Below are positions 1 to 8,404 of a stretch of DNA of 64,000 bases, in pieces. The notes under the pieces are model-generated. The model was not told the origin of the DNA. It made no database searches and saw only the letters and a list, made by a program, of their open reading frames with translations. The position numbers and the translations under genes are program-made. The DNA lies in NCBI RefSeq assembly GCF_012223425.1, contig NZ_CP038799.1, positions 1,426,001-1,490,000 on the forward strand. Reading direction: 5' to 3'. How positions within the stretch are numbered: the stretch's first letter is position 1; each line of letters opens with the position of its first letter. The DNA comes from Mycolicibacterium frederiksbergense. GTDB lineage: Bacteria; Actinomycetota; Actinomycetes; Mycobacteriales; Mycobacteriaceae.

Positions 1-105
1 GACGCCGTGCTGGCCGAGCGCCGGACCCACGGGCGGAGCAGGGTTGGCCTGCCCGGCCTGGATCTGGAGCTTGATCAACCCGACGACCTTCTTCTTCGGG
101 GCCAT
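1..105 (-). CDS. rplK: 50S ribosomal protein L11, N-terminal part (cut by window edge)
   Basis: The reverse strand starts with ATG at 105-103 and reads [18 protein letters not shown] and on through a [11 protein letters not shown] segment, the hallmark L11 N-terminus that binds 23S rRNA at the GTPase-associated centre. Only about 35 of the usual 142 or so codons lie in the window. It follows nusG with a 52-bp gap on the same strand, the standard secE-nusG-rplK order. Confidence 0.97.
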
Positions 106-157
106 GCTCTGGTTTTTCCTTCTCTCGATGGGCCCGGCCGATATCCGGGCCCGAAAA

Positions 158-973
<816 letters not shown>

Positions 974-1417
974 TCAGCCGAAGATGATCGCCACGAGCTT
1001 GGCCAGCCCGAGGTCGGTGAATCCGATCAGCGTCACCATGAAGGTCAGGAACACCAAGACCACGGTGGTGTAGGTGACCATCTGCTTGCGATTAGGCCAG
1101 ATGACCTTGCGCAGTTCTCCGATGACCTGCTTCAGGTAGTTCCAGACGAACTGGAAGGGATTACCCCGTCCCTCGTCCGTCTTCGCTGCCTTGGCCGGTT
1201 TCGTGCGCTTGGCCGGCTTGTCCTCGGATCCGGCGTCATCCGCGTCCTCGGCGTCGGACACCGCGACGGCGCTTCCGGCCGGTTCGGCTGCCGTGCGTCG
1301 CGACCGCTTCCCGGTGGGGCGCAGCGGTCCGGCGGGAACGGCGGCGGGACCGCTCGTCTGGCCGTCCTCGGGCCCTTCGCCTGCCGAAGGCCCCAGAGGC
1401 GGTTGATCGTCGCTCAC
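974..1417 (-). CDS. secE: Preprotein translocase subunit SecE
   Basis: 147 aa from a GTG start at 1417. A GAAAGG ribosome-binding site 6 bases upstream favours this start over the ATG at 1465. The N-terminal 90 residues are a long charged Pro/Ala/Lys cytoplasmic tail, as usual in actinobacteria. The conserved core (NPFQFVWNYLKQVIGELRKVIWPNRKQ) is followed by one membrane helix (VVLVFLTFMVTLIGFTDLGL). SecE is the essential clamp subunit of SecYEG. It precedes nusG and follows tRNA-Trp. Confidence 0.96.
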   Translation of the reverse strand: MSDDQPPLGPSAGEGPEDGQTSGPAAVPAGPLRPTGKRSRRTAAEPAGSAVAVSDAEDADDAGSEDKPAKRTKPAKAAKTDEGRGNPFQFVWNYLKQVIGELRKVIWPNRKQMVTYTTVVLVFLTFMVTLIGFTDLGLAKLVAIIFG

Positions 1418-1485
1418 CGCATGCCTTTCGTCTGTGTACGTGTGGTCACCTTCCAGTGTCCACACTTGTCGAGTATTCAGTTGAG

Positions 1486-1558
<73 letters not shown>

Positions 1559-1692
1559 TCGTTCGAGGCTTCACATAACTGCGCGCTCTCCGATCGGTCG
1601 ATTTCCGAACCGACGGACAGCGCGCTGTAGTGGGAAAACCCCGAGGACCGAGTGTACATCGGCCCACATGCGAGTTACTAATCCCCTGCTGG

Positions 1693-2202
1693 CTACTCCC
1701 CTACCGCTGCCCGGAGCACCTGTCCGGTCTCGCGGTCGTAGCGCACCGACACCGAGTTGTCGCCTTCGTGGCCCATCAGCGTGGTGAACGCCTCCATGAT
1801 GATCCCGCCGTCATCGTCGGTGAGCACGTTGCGGGTCACCACGATGTCGGCGTTGAAGCGGTTCTCGACCGACTTGATCTCCAGCTGGGCGTGCAGACGG
1901 TCGCCCACCTTGATCGGGCGGTGGTACACGAAGCGCTGGTCGACCTGGATGATCTGCATGGTCTCCATGCCGACGTCGACGTTGCGGAAGAAGTCCTGCT
2001 GCACCAGCAGTGCCACGATCGAGACGAACGTCGGACCGGCGACCAGCGTGTCGTGGCCCAGCTCGGCGGCGGCCTCTTCGTGCAGCGACGCCGGATCGGG
2101 GGACTTCACCGCAAGCGCGAACTGCTTGACCTGCTCGCGGCCCACCACGAAGACCTCGGGGTACTTGTAGACCATCCCGAGGATGTTTGCCTTCAACGCC
2201 AT
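1693..2202 (-). CDS. hadC: (3R)-hydroxyacyl-ACP dehydratase subunit HadC
   Basis: 169 aa with a MaoC-like hot-dog fold: an N-terminal dehydratase segment (YPEVFVVGREQVKQFALAVK), an AAELGHDTLVAGPTF stretch and the C-terminal beta sheet. HadC has no Asp/His dyad and pairs with catalytic HadB. The HadBC heterodimer dehydrates longer 3-hydroxyacyl-ACPs in mycolic-acid FAS-II elongation. Its ATG lies one base past the hadB stop, so translational coupling is likely. Confidence 0.95.
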   Translation of the reverse strand: MALKANILGMVYKYPEVFVVGREQVKQFALAVKSPDPASLHEEAAAELGHDTLVAGPTFVSIVALLVQQDFFRNVDVGMETMQIIQVDQRFVYHRPIKVGDRLHAQLEIKSVENRFNADIVVTRNVLTDDDGGIIMEAFTTLMGHEGDNSVSVRYDRETGQVLRAAVGE

Positions 2203-2203
2203 G

Positions 2204-2632
2204 TCAGGCCAGCTTCGCGGTCGCGATGGCGCGGCCGAAGATCTTCTTGCCGCCGGTGGTGGCAGAGATCGCGATCGTCACAGTCTTGGATTCGGGCTCA
2301 ACCGATTTCACCCGACCGTTGAACACGATCTCGGCTCCGACACCGTCGTTGGGCACCGGCACCACGGCGGTGAAGCGCACGTTGTACTCGGTCACCGCGG
2401 CCGGGTCGCCGACCCAGGAGGTGACGAAGCCGCCGCCGAGACCCATGGTGAGCATGCCGTGCGCGATCGCGGTGTCGAGGCCGACCTGCTTGGCGATCTC
2501 GTCGTCCCAGTGGATGGGGTTCAGGTCGCCGGAAACGCCGGCATAGTTGACCAGATCCTGACGGGTCAGCGGGACCACCTTCTCGGGAAGGGTGTCGCCG
2601 ACGCTTACCGAACTGAACTCACGCAGTGCCAT
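2204..2632 (-). CDS. hadB: (3R)-hydroxyacyl-ACP dehydratase catalytic subunit HadB
   Basis: 142 aa starting MALREFSSVSVGD. A longer in-frame ORF begins at 2701 but lies inside hadA, so the internal ATG is preferred. The hydratase-2 motif GDLNPIHWDD carries the catalytic dyad at Asp36 and His41, the positions known for mycobacterial HadB. It forms HadAB and HadBC, which catalyse the dehydration step of FAS-II. The start overlaps the 3' end of hadA by 14 bp. Confidence 0.96.
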   Translation of the reverse strand: MALREFSSVSVGDTLPEKVVPLTRQDLVNYAGVSGDLNPIHWDDEIAKQVGLDTAIAHGMLTMGLGGGFVTSWVGDPAAVTEYNVRFTAVVPVPNDGVGAEIVFNGRVKSVEPESKTVTIAISATTGGKKIFGRAIATAKLA

Positions 2633-3095
2633 CTGAAAAGCCCTCTTCTCCGTCGCCCGAACGTCCCGCGAGGGTCGTTCGAGCCTCCTGCACGACGTCA
2701 CCGCGGTCGTTGGTGATGACGTTCTTGGTGACGATGATGTCGGTGCCGTGTGCCTGCCGGACCGAGTCCACGTAGACGTCGCAATACAATTTGTCCCCCG
2801 CCCGGATGGGCCGGCGGAACTTCAGCTCCTGATCGACCTGCACGATCTGAGCGTCGTGAATACCGATGTTCGCGCTGTCGAAGAAAGCCAACTGCGCCGT
2901 GTAACCGAAAATGCAGATGAACGTCAGCGGCGCCGGCAGCGAGTCATGCCCGAGCTCGGCGGCGACAGCCTCATCGAAGTAAAAAGCATCATCGTTCTTG
3001 ACGGCGATGGCGTGCTCACGGATCTTCTCGCGGCCAACCTCGTAGGCGTCGGGATAGCGGTAGTGCATCCCGACGATTTTCTCCGACAGAGTCAC
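2619..3095 (-). CDS. hadA: (3R)-hydroxyacyl-ACP dehydratase subunit HadA
   Basis: 158 aa. The hot-dog dehydratase N-terminus reads YRYPDAYEVGREKIREHAIAVK, followed by AAELGHDSLPAPLTF. Like HadC it lacks the catalytic dyad and serves as the substrate-binding partner of HadB. It is the target region of thiacetazone and isoxyl in M. tuberculosis. It starts 9 bp after rpmG and is the first had gene of an rpmG-hadA-hadB-hadC transcription unit. Confidence 0.95.
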   Translation of the reverse strand: MTLSEKIVGMHYRYPDAYEVGREKIREHAIAVKNDDAFYFDEAVAAELGHDSLPAPLTFICIFGYTAQLAFFDSANIGIHDAQIVQVDQELKFRRPIRAGDKLYCDVYVDSVRQAHGTDIIVTKNVITNDRGDVVQEARTTLAGRSGDGEEGFSDGTA

Positions 3096-3104
3096 GACGA
3101 AGGG

Positions 3105-3272
3105 CTACCGCGACTCTTTGTGGGGCTGGTGGTGACCGCAGTTAGGGCAGAACTTCTTGATCTCCAGGCGATCGGGATCGTTCCGCCGGTTCTTCTTGGT
3201 GATGTAGTTACGGTGCTTGCACACCTCGCAGGCCAAAGTGATCTTCGGCCGTACGTCGGTACTCGACGCCAC
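3105..3272 (-). CDS. rpmG: 50S ribosomal protein L33 (Zn-ribbon form)
   Basis: 55 aa from a GTG start at 3272 ([18 protein letters not shown]) with purine-rich AGAGG/AAGAGA ribosome-binding sequence upstream. Two CxxC pairs (CEVC near the N-terminus, CPNC near the C-terminus) mark it as the zinc-containing L33 paralogue, the one beside hadA in mycobacteria. The longer ORF up to 3332 runs into tRNA-Met and is not credible. Confidence 0.95.
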   Translation of the reverse strand: MASSTDVRPKITLACEVCKHRNYITKKNRRNDPDRLEIKKFCPNCGHHQPHKESR

Positions 3273-3299
3273 GTCTCTTGCCTCTCGTTGTTCTACCTG

Positions 3300-3373
3300 T
3301 AGCGGTGGGGAGGCTCGATCTCCCGACCTCACGATTATGAGTCGTGCGCTCTAACCAGCTGAGCTACACCGCC
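3300..3373 (-). tRNA. tRNA-Met (anticodon CAT)
   Basis: 74-nt cloverleaf. The acceptor arms GGCGGTG and CACCGCT pair with a terminal G-U. The anticodon loop is CTCATAA and the T-arm has GATCGAGCC. The D-arm GCTCAGCTGGTTAGAGC and the lack of an initiator-type GGG/CCC anticodon stem fit the elongator tRNA. Confidence 0.95.
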
Positions 3374-3410
3374 CCGATCGACGCGGCGGTGTTTCGCCGA
3401 GCGTCTACCG

Positions 3411-3483
3411 AGCCCCCTAACGGAATCGAACCGTTGACCTTTTCCTTACCATGGAAACGCTCTACCGACTGAGCTAAGGGGGC
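3411..3483 (-). tRNA. tRNA-Thr (anticodon GGT)
   Basis: 73-nt cloverleaf. The acceptor arms GCCCCCT and AGGGGGC pair, the anticodon loop reads ATGGTAA, and the T-arm has GGTTCGATTCC. It lies 37 bp upstream of tRNA-Met on the same strand, so the two are probably co-transcribed with rpmG. Confidence 0.96.
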
Positions 3484-3605
3484 CTTGCACTACCTGCGGC
3501 CGTAGGGCCTTAAAGAGGGTACATTCTCCCTGTTCCCGGCTCCAAAACGGCTGGTCTGTGGCTCATTTTTGGGTGCTCAACAGGCCCAGTGTGCACACAC
3601 GTATG

Positions 3606-4475
3606 TCAATTCGCTCGAAACCGTACGCAGTTGCACTCTCGAGGCCAGCCACGGCTGAGCAGCGTCGCTTCGACCCGAGCGACGATCGCGGGCAGGCGGT
3701 CCTCGGCGATGACTCTGATGATCTTCCAGTCCTGAGCCTCACAGGCCCGCAACACCCGCTGATCGCGAACATAGGTAGCGCGGTCCGTCTGATGGTGGCG
3801 GCCGTCGTATTGCACGCCGACCTTGTACGTTTCCCAACCCATATCGATTTTCGCGACCATCCAGGACCCTTCGTATACCGGGATCTGAACTGCTTCGGGC
3901 GGCATTCCGGCGTCGGTCAACGCCAGACGCAGCCACGTCTCACGAGGGGAATCCACACCGACTGCCGTCAGCGCCATGGCCGTCTGCAGCGCCCTGAGAC
4001 CCCGCACCGGTCCGTGTCGATCAATCAGCGGCAATACGTCGGACACAACGACCTGCCCGGTCCGCAACAGCGCGTCCATCCGAGCCACCGCCTCATCTCT
4101 CGGTAGACGACGCCCGAGGTCGAACAACGTTCTCGCCGCAGTAGTGACGGGCAACCCCGACACGTAGGCGACCTCATCCTCAGCCAACGCGTCGCGGCGG
4201 ACGATCAACCCGGCCGGCGAGCGGGTATGTGTCCCGATCAGCTCGATGGGAACGTCGCGGTCGATCCACCTCGCGCCGTGCACAGCGGAGGCAGCTACAC
4301 CGGCGAGCACGCTCCGCCGACCGGACCACACCCATGCGCCTTCCATGCGGTCTCTCAGCGTCGGCACCAGGGGGCCGTAGACATCGGGGCACAACTTGGT
4401 GTGCCGCCGCCGCAGGTCATTGCGGGTGACCACACCGCGACGTAACGCCTCACTACCGACGAATACCCCACCCAT
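3606..4475 (-). CDS. AbiEi-like/DUF559 fusion protein
   Basis: 289 aa from ATG 4475 (MGGVFVGSEALRRG). Residues 1-60 resemble the winged-helix N-terminus of AbiEi-type proteins (GVVTRNDLRRRH). The middle looks like an AbiEi C-terminal region. Residues 200-280 match DUF559, a Vsr/PD-(D/E)XK-like nuclease fold (VGVQYDGRHHQTDRATYVRD, then DWKIIRV). Such solo proteins are numerous in mycobacteria and their function is unknown. No toxin partner is adjacent, so a toxin-antitoxin role is not supported here. Confidence 0.8.
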   Translation of the reverse strand: MGGVFVGSEALRRGVVTRNDLRRRHTKLCPDVYGPLVPTLRDRMEGAWVWSGRRSVLAGVAASAVHGARWIDRDVPIELIGTHTRSPAGLIVRRDALAEDEVAYVSGLPVTTAARTLFDLGRRLPRDEAVARMDALLRTGQVVVSDVLPLIDRHGPVRGLRALQTAMALTAVGVDSPRETWLRLALTDAGMPPEAVQIPVYEGSWMVAKIDMGWETYKVGVQYDGRHHQTDRATYVRDQRVLRACEAQDWKIIRVIAEDRLPAIVARVEATLLSRGWPRECNCVRFRAN

Positions 4476-4543
4476 ATCTGGAGGCTGACATCGACGTCCG
4501 ACGGATCGGCGGCACAGCAGGCCACTTATCCACAACCCGGACC

Positions 4544-4605
4544 CGCCGAAAGTGCGCACAGGGACGGATCCGAAGCAAGATCCGTCCCTGATTGCACTTT
4601 CGGCG
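4544..4605. terminator. Long two-tier palindrome just after hmp
   Basis: CGCCGAAAGTGC (4544-4555) pairs with GCACTTTCGGCG (4594-4605). Nested inside, CAGGGACGGATC (4559-4570) pairs with GATCCGTCCCTG (4579-4590) around an 8-nt loop, with a 3x3 internal loop between the tiers. It begins 6 bp past the hmp stop on the minus strand, so it can end hmp transcription. There is no clear U-tract. It could also be a repeated intergenic palindrome. Confidence 0.7.
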
Positions 4606-4611
4606 ACCGAA

Positions 4612-5748
4612 CTACAGCAGCCAGTCGTTCGGGCTGAACAGCTCGCAGTGCACCCGGGTCACCCCGCGCGCGATCAGCTGGTCGCGCACCGCGCGCACGA
4701 AGCCGTCGTTGCCGCACAGGTAGACCTCGGCATCGGCGGGCAACTCGACCCCGTCCAACGACAGCAGGTCCTCGTACCAGAGCTGCAGGGTGGCGTTGGG
4801 CAGTTTCTCGACGAGCTCGCGCTGACGTTCCCGAAGCGGGTGGGTCGCCTCGCTGCGGTCGGCGTGCAGCACCTGCACCCGCGTATCGGCCGGCAGCGCT
4901 TCCAGGATGCCGAGCATCGGGGTGATGCCGATGCCGGCCGAGATGAGCACCAGCGGGACCCCCGGCTGCGGGGCGGGCAGATCACCGAACGGGACGGTCA
5001 CATCGATCAGGTCACCGACATGCAGGTGATCCCGGATCCAGCCCGACACCTCACCGGCCGGCTTGACCGCGAAGGTCAGCTCACCACTGCCGGGAGCATT
5101 GACCAGGCTGTACTGCCGTAACTGGCGGGCGCCATCGGGCAGCGTCACCCCGACCGACACGTACTGCCCCGGCTCGAAATTCGCCTCGAGGCCGCCGACG
5201 GTCACCAGGATCGTCCCCGACGGATCGTCGACCCGGCCCGTCACCCGCCCGCGCCGGTAGACGTCACCGGCGGCCACCCCGGCCTCTTCATAGAGCGCAC
5301 GCTCCATGTCGATCAGCGTCTGCGCCATGATCCAGTAGACGCGGTCCCAGGCCTCGGCGACCTCGGCGGTGACGGTGTCGGCGCCCAGCACCTGCACGAT
5401 CGCGGCGAACAGGTGCTCGTGCACGATCGGGTACTGGTCGGCGGTGATGCCCAGCGACGCGTGTTTGTGCCCGATCCGCGACAGCAGCTCGGCCGGATGC
5501 GGCAGGTCGGGATTCACCAGGTGGGTCGCGAAGGTCGCGATGGACGCGGCCAGTGCGCGCTGCTGGGCACCCTGGGCCTGGTTGCCCCGGTTGAACAGGT
5601 TGCGCAGCAGCGACGGGTGCGCCTCGAAGAGCCGCCGGTAGAACTCCCGGGTGATCGCATCGATATTGGCCCCGACCAAGGGCAGCGTGGCCGTGATGAT
5701 GTCGGCGTGCGCGGGTTCCAGGTCCTGTGCGGGGGTGGTGACGGTCAT
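4612..5748 (-). CDS. hmp: Flavohemoglobin (nitric oxide dioxygenase)
   Basis: 378 aa with three domains. The globin domain (1-145) has haem-pocket Tyr37 (REFYRRLF), Phe52 and proximal His96 (IGHKHASLG). The FAD domain has RQYSLVN. The NAD domain has SAGIGITPMLG and the C-terminal ELFSPNDWL. The enzyme oxidises NO to nitrate with O2 and NAD(P)H. The start at 5748 follows from an ATGA overlap with nsrR. The longer ORF to 5898 lies within nsrR. Expression is expected to be de-repressed by NO through NsrR. Confidence 0.93.
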   Translation of the reverse strand: MTVTTPAQDLEPAHADIITATLPLVGANIDAITREFYRRLFEAHPSLLRNLFNRGNQAQGAQQRALAASIATFATHLVNPDLPHPAELLSRIGHKHASLGITADQYPIVHEHLFAAIVQVLGADTVTAEVAEAWDRVYWIMAQTLIDMERALYEEAGVAAGDVYRRGRVTGRVDDPSGTILVTVGGLEANFEPGQYVSVGVTLPDGARQLRQYSLVNAPGSGELTFAVKPAGEVSGWIRDHLHVGDLIDVTVPFGDLPAPQPGVPLVLISAGIGITPMLGILEALPADTRVQVLHADRSEATHPLRERQRELVEKLPNATLQLWYEDLLSLDGVELPADAEVYLCGNDGFVRAVRDQLIARGVTRVHCELFSPNDWLL

Positions 5749-6194
5749 CGAGTGATCCTTTCGAGCGGGAGAGTCACGACCGGCAGCAAGCCGCCACCGG
5801 TCAGGTCTTGGAGCGTGTGGTTGTCCAGTTCGCGATAAAAGGCCTCTTTGGCCTCGGCCAGCACGCGGCGCAACCGGCACCCGGCGATCAGCGGGCACGG
5901 GGTGGCGCCGCCGTCGCAGTCGATGACCTCGGCGTCGCCTTCGAGCCGGCGCACCAACCAGCCCAGCGACACGGTGCGGCCGGCCTCGGTCAACGACAGC
6001 CCGCCCACCCGTCCGCGCCGGGCGTTCACCATGCCGAGGTCGGCCAGGCGCGCGACGGCCTTGGCGATGTGATGCTCGGAGGCGTCGGCGCCGACGGCGA
6101 TGGTGCGGGTGGTGATGCGGCGATCGGCCGCGTCGCCCGCGGCCAGCAGCATCATGGTGCGCAGCCCCAGATCGGTGAACCGGGTGAGTTGCAT
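5745..6194 (-). CDS. nsrR: Rrf2-family [Fe-S] NO-sensing repressor, NsrR type
   Basis: 149 aa from ATG 6194 (MQLTRFTDLGLRTMMLLA). An Rrf2 winged helix-turn-helix occupies residues 1-75. Cys93, Cys100 and Cys106 (C-x6-C-x5-C) provide the iron-sulfur ligands seen in NsrR. Its stop overlaps the hmp ATG, which makes it the classic NO-sensor/NO-detoxifier operon. A 15-bp palindrome lies 27 bp upstream. IscR or RsrR are alternatives, but the hmp linkage supports NsrR. Confidence 0.9.
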   Translation of the reverse strand: MQLTRFTDLGLRTMMLLAAGDAADRRITTRTIAVGADASEHHIAKAVARLADLGMVNARRGRVGGLSLTEAGRTVSLGWLVRRLEGDAEVIDCDGGATPCPLIAGCRLRRVLAEAKEAFYRELDNHTLQDLTGGGLLPVVTLPLERITR

Positions 6195-6221
6195 GGCTGT
6201 GACGCTAGTAATCCTGCATCG

Positions 6222-6236
6222 CAAATACCAGATTTG
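6222..6236. promoter_or_regulatory. Candidate NsrR operator
   Basis: Perfect inverted repeat CAAAT-N5-ATTTG, 27 bp upstream of the nsrR ATG on the minus strand and in the AT-rich patch where the promoter should lie. Its position suggests autoregulation of nsrR-hmp. The half-site is not a textbook NsrR motif, so the assignment rests on position and symmetry. Confidence 0.5.
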
Positions 6237-6324
6237 GCGCCTGTGCCGTTAAACACGCGCTGACGTGCGGTTTTTAGACCTGCGGTTATGAGCGGTCCGA
6301 CGCGTACCCATAAGGTGTTCTTCC

Positions 6325-7044
6325 ATGGCTTCCGACGCAGATCGCCTGTACTTCCGCCAACTGCTCTCGGGTCGCGATTTCGCGGCCGCCGATCCGATTG
6401 CCCAGCAGATGCGCAATTTCGCCTACCTGATCGGCGACCGGGAGACCGGTGACGCGGTGGTGGTCGACCCGGCGTATTCGGCAGGCGAACTGGTCGACGC
6501 GCTCGAGGCGGACGGCATGCGACTGTCCGGGGTGCTGGTCAGCCACCACCACCCCGACCATGTCGGCGGCACCATGATGGGCTTCACACTGGCCGGCGTG
6601 GCCGAGCTGCTGGAGCGCGTGAGCGTGCCGGTGCACGTGAATGCACTTGAGGCCGAATGGGTTTCACAGGTCACGGGAATCGCGATGAGTGATCTGACCG
6701 CACATGAGCACGGCGACAAGGTCAGCGTCGGCGATATCGACATCGAACTGCTGCACACCCCCGGCCACACCCCGGGCAGCCAGTGCTTCCTGCTCGACGG
6801 CCGGCTGGTCGCCGGGGACACACTGTTCCTGGAGGGCTGCGGACGCACCGATTTCCCGGGCGGCAACGTCGACGACATGTTCCGCAGCCTGCAGGCGCTG
6901 TCGACGCTGTCGGGCGATCCGACGGTCTTCCCAGGCCACTGGTACTCGACGGAACCGAGCGCCCCGCTCTCCGATGTGAAGCGCTCCAATTACGTCTACC
7001 GCGCCAGCAATCTGGACCAGTGGCGCATGCTGATGGGCGGCTGA
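6325..7044 (+). CDS. Metallo-beta-lactamase-fold hydrolase (glyoxalase II-like)
   Basis: 239 aa. The zinc motif HxHxDH is at His74-His79 (SHHHPDH). Further ligands are in HTPGHTPGS, AGDTLF (bridging Asp) and FPGHWYSTE. The length and motifs fit hydroxyacylglutathione-hydrolase-like enzymes, and it is the positional equivalent of Rv0634c. Mycobacteria use mycothiol instead of glutathione, so the thioester substrate is unproven. It is transcribed away from nsrR-hmp. Confidence 0.88.
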   Translation: MASDADRLYFRQLLSGRDFAAADPIAQQMRNFAYLIGDRETGDAVVVDPAYSAGELVDALEADGMRLSGVLVSHHHPDHVGGTMMGFTLAGVAELLERVSVPVHVNALEAEWVSQVTGIAMSDLTAHEHGDKVSVGDIDIELLHTPGHTPGSQCFLLDGRLVAGDTLFLEGCGRTDFPGGNVDDMFRSLQALSTLSGDPTVFPGHWYSTEPSAPLSDVKRSNYVYRASNLDQWRMLMGG

Positions 7045-7144
7045 GCGCGCCGCTCGACCCGCAATACTCTCGCGGCATACCTGCGCCTGGACTATTCTGC
7101 GAGGTCACAGCGCCCCGGTGGCGCACATAGGGAGGAAACCCCGC

Positions 7145-8206
7145 ATGACGACACCGCCGACCACGGCCGGCTGGTACCCAGATCCTGACGGATCCGGAGG
7201 TCAACGCTATTGGGACGGTGCCACGTGGAGCGATCACGGGCCCGACGCCACCGAGACATCTGCGTCCACCGAAGAGACATCGGCCTGGCCGAGCGAACTG
7301 CCGCCGTGGCCCGAGGACATGACGATGCCGTCCTGGGACGAGGCCGGAAAGGCCGAGCCCGTCAGTGAGGTCGAGACTCCCGAGGCCGACCCGGCACCGG
7401 AGCCCGAGGAGCCCGTCGTCGACGAGGTCGAACCCGCCGCCGCCGAAGAGCCGGAGGTGTCCGCGGATCAGCCGACGACCGTCGTCGAACTCGCAGATCA
7501 GGATCAGCCCACCGCCGTCGTGCAGCTGCCCGAGCCGCCCACCGCGGCGGTGCCGACTCCCCCGACCGAGCCCGTGGCGTTCGCCGCCACCGCACCGCAG
7601 ACCGAGGCCGGTTCTTCCGGTCCGCTGAAGGGCTATCTCATCGGTGTCGGCGGGCTGTTGGCCGTGCTGGTGGCCGTGCTGGTCTGGGCGTTCGCCTTCG
7701 CCGATCCCGGCACCGATTCCACTGAGGCCACCGGGGCTGACGAGACCTCCGAGACTGCTGGGACGACGGCACCGGCAACGGATTCCACCGACCCGACCGG
7801 GACGGCCGAGGGCGAGGTCATCGGGGCCGGCGGACAGGTCTCCGACGGCGACGTCGCGATCACCAGCAACGGCGTGGAGATCACCCCGACGGTCTCGGCC
7901 GCCGACAACGAGATGCTCACCAAGACGGCCTCCGGCGAGTTCGTCGTCGTACGCCTGACATTGCTCAACAACGGTGAACTGCCCGCCACGTTCCTCGCCG
8001 ACCAGCAGGTACTCAACGCCGGCGGGCAGACCTTCAACACCGAAACCGAGAGCACGTTCTACCTCGGCGGTATCTCGGCGGTGCTGTACCCCGGCCAACC
8101 GGTCGACGTCGCCTTCGCCTACGACGTGCCGCCCGGTACCGCTCCGGAGTCCCTGGAGGTCCACGGCGACCTGGCCAGCCCGGGCGTGGTTCTGCCCCTT
8201 TCCTGA
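7145..8206 (+). CDS. DUF2510 membrane protein with Ig-like extracytoplasmic domain
   Basis: 353 aa from ATG 7145, preceded by a strong AGGGAGGAAA site. Residues 7-30 are a DUF2510 motif (AGWYPDPDGSGGQRYWDG). Next come 120 residues of acidic Pro/Glu/Thr-rich linker and one membrane helix near 163-188 (LIGVGGLLAVLVAVLVWAF). The C-terminal beta-rich domain resembles DUF4352 (SGEFVVVRLTLLNNGELPATF). The topology is cytoplasmic DUF2510 with an external Ig-like domain. The function is unknown. Confidence 0.82.
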   Translation: MTTPPTTAGWYPDPDGSGGQRYWDGATWSDHGPDATETSASTEETSAWPSELPPWPEDMTMPSWDEAGKAEPVSEVETPEADPAPEPEEPVVDEVEPAAAEEPEVSADQPTTVVELADQDQPTAVVQLPEPPTAAVPTPPTEPVAFAATAPQTEAGSSGPLKGYLIGVGGLLAVLVAVLVWAFAFADPGTDSTEATGADETSETAGTTAPATDSTDPTGTAEGEVIGAGGQVSDGDVAITSNGVEITPTVSAADNEMLTKTASGEFVVVRLTLLNNGELPATFLADQQVLNAGGQTFNTETESTFYLGGISAVLYPGQPVDVAFAYDVPPGTAPESLEVHGDLASPGVVLPLS

Positions 8207-8330
8207 GTCATCGTTGCTTGCAAACAATTGATGCTGTACGTCATTTGGCGGATAGACAACTGATTCCGCGGCTAGATAGCCTTTGAACGCCTAATTTCGT
8301 TGAGGACTGTGGTGTTTTCAGCGAGATTAC

Positions 8331-8349
8331 GCCTTGGTAGCACCAAGGC
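8331..8349. promoter_or_regulatory. Hairpin/dyad in the leader of the DUF2235 gene
   Basis: GCCTTGGT (8331-8338) and ACCAAGGC (8342-8349) form a perfect 8-bp stem with a 3-nt loop, 56 bp before the downstream ATG, in a relatively AT-rich 200-bp spacer. It could be an operator or a leader hairpin. There is no U-run to make it a terminator for the gene before it. Confidence 0.4.
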
Positions 8350-8404
8350 ATGTTGGCAGAATCGTTCGCTAGAGCTTGTTTGTGTTGCAGCGCTGGGGGT
8401 GGCC

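Noticed and set aside
3606..4475. A type IV toxin-antitoxin locus
   Set aside because: The protein has AbiEi-like and DUF559 parts, but no adjacent AbiEii toxin or other partner is present.
6722..8227. 501-codon minus-strand open frame
   Set aside because: It overlaps the hydrolase and DUF2510 genes on the opposite strand and has Gly/Arg shadow composition.
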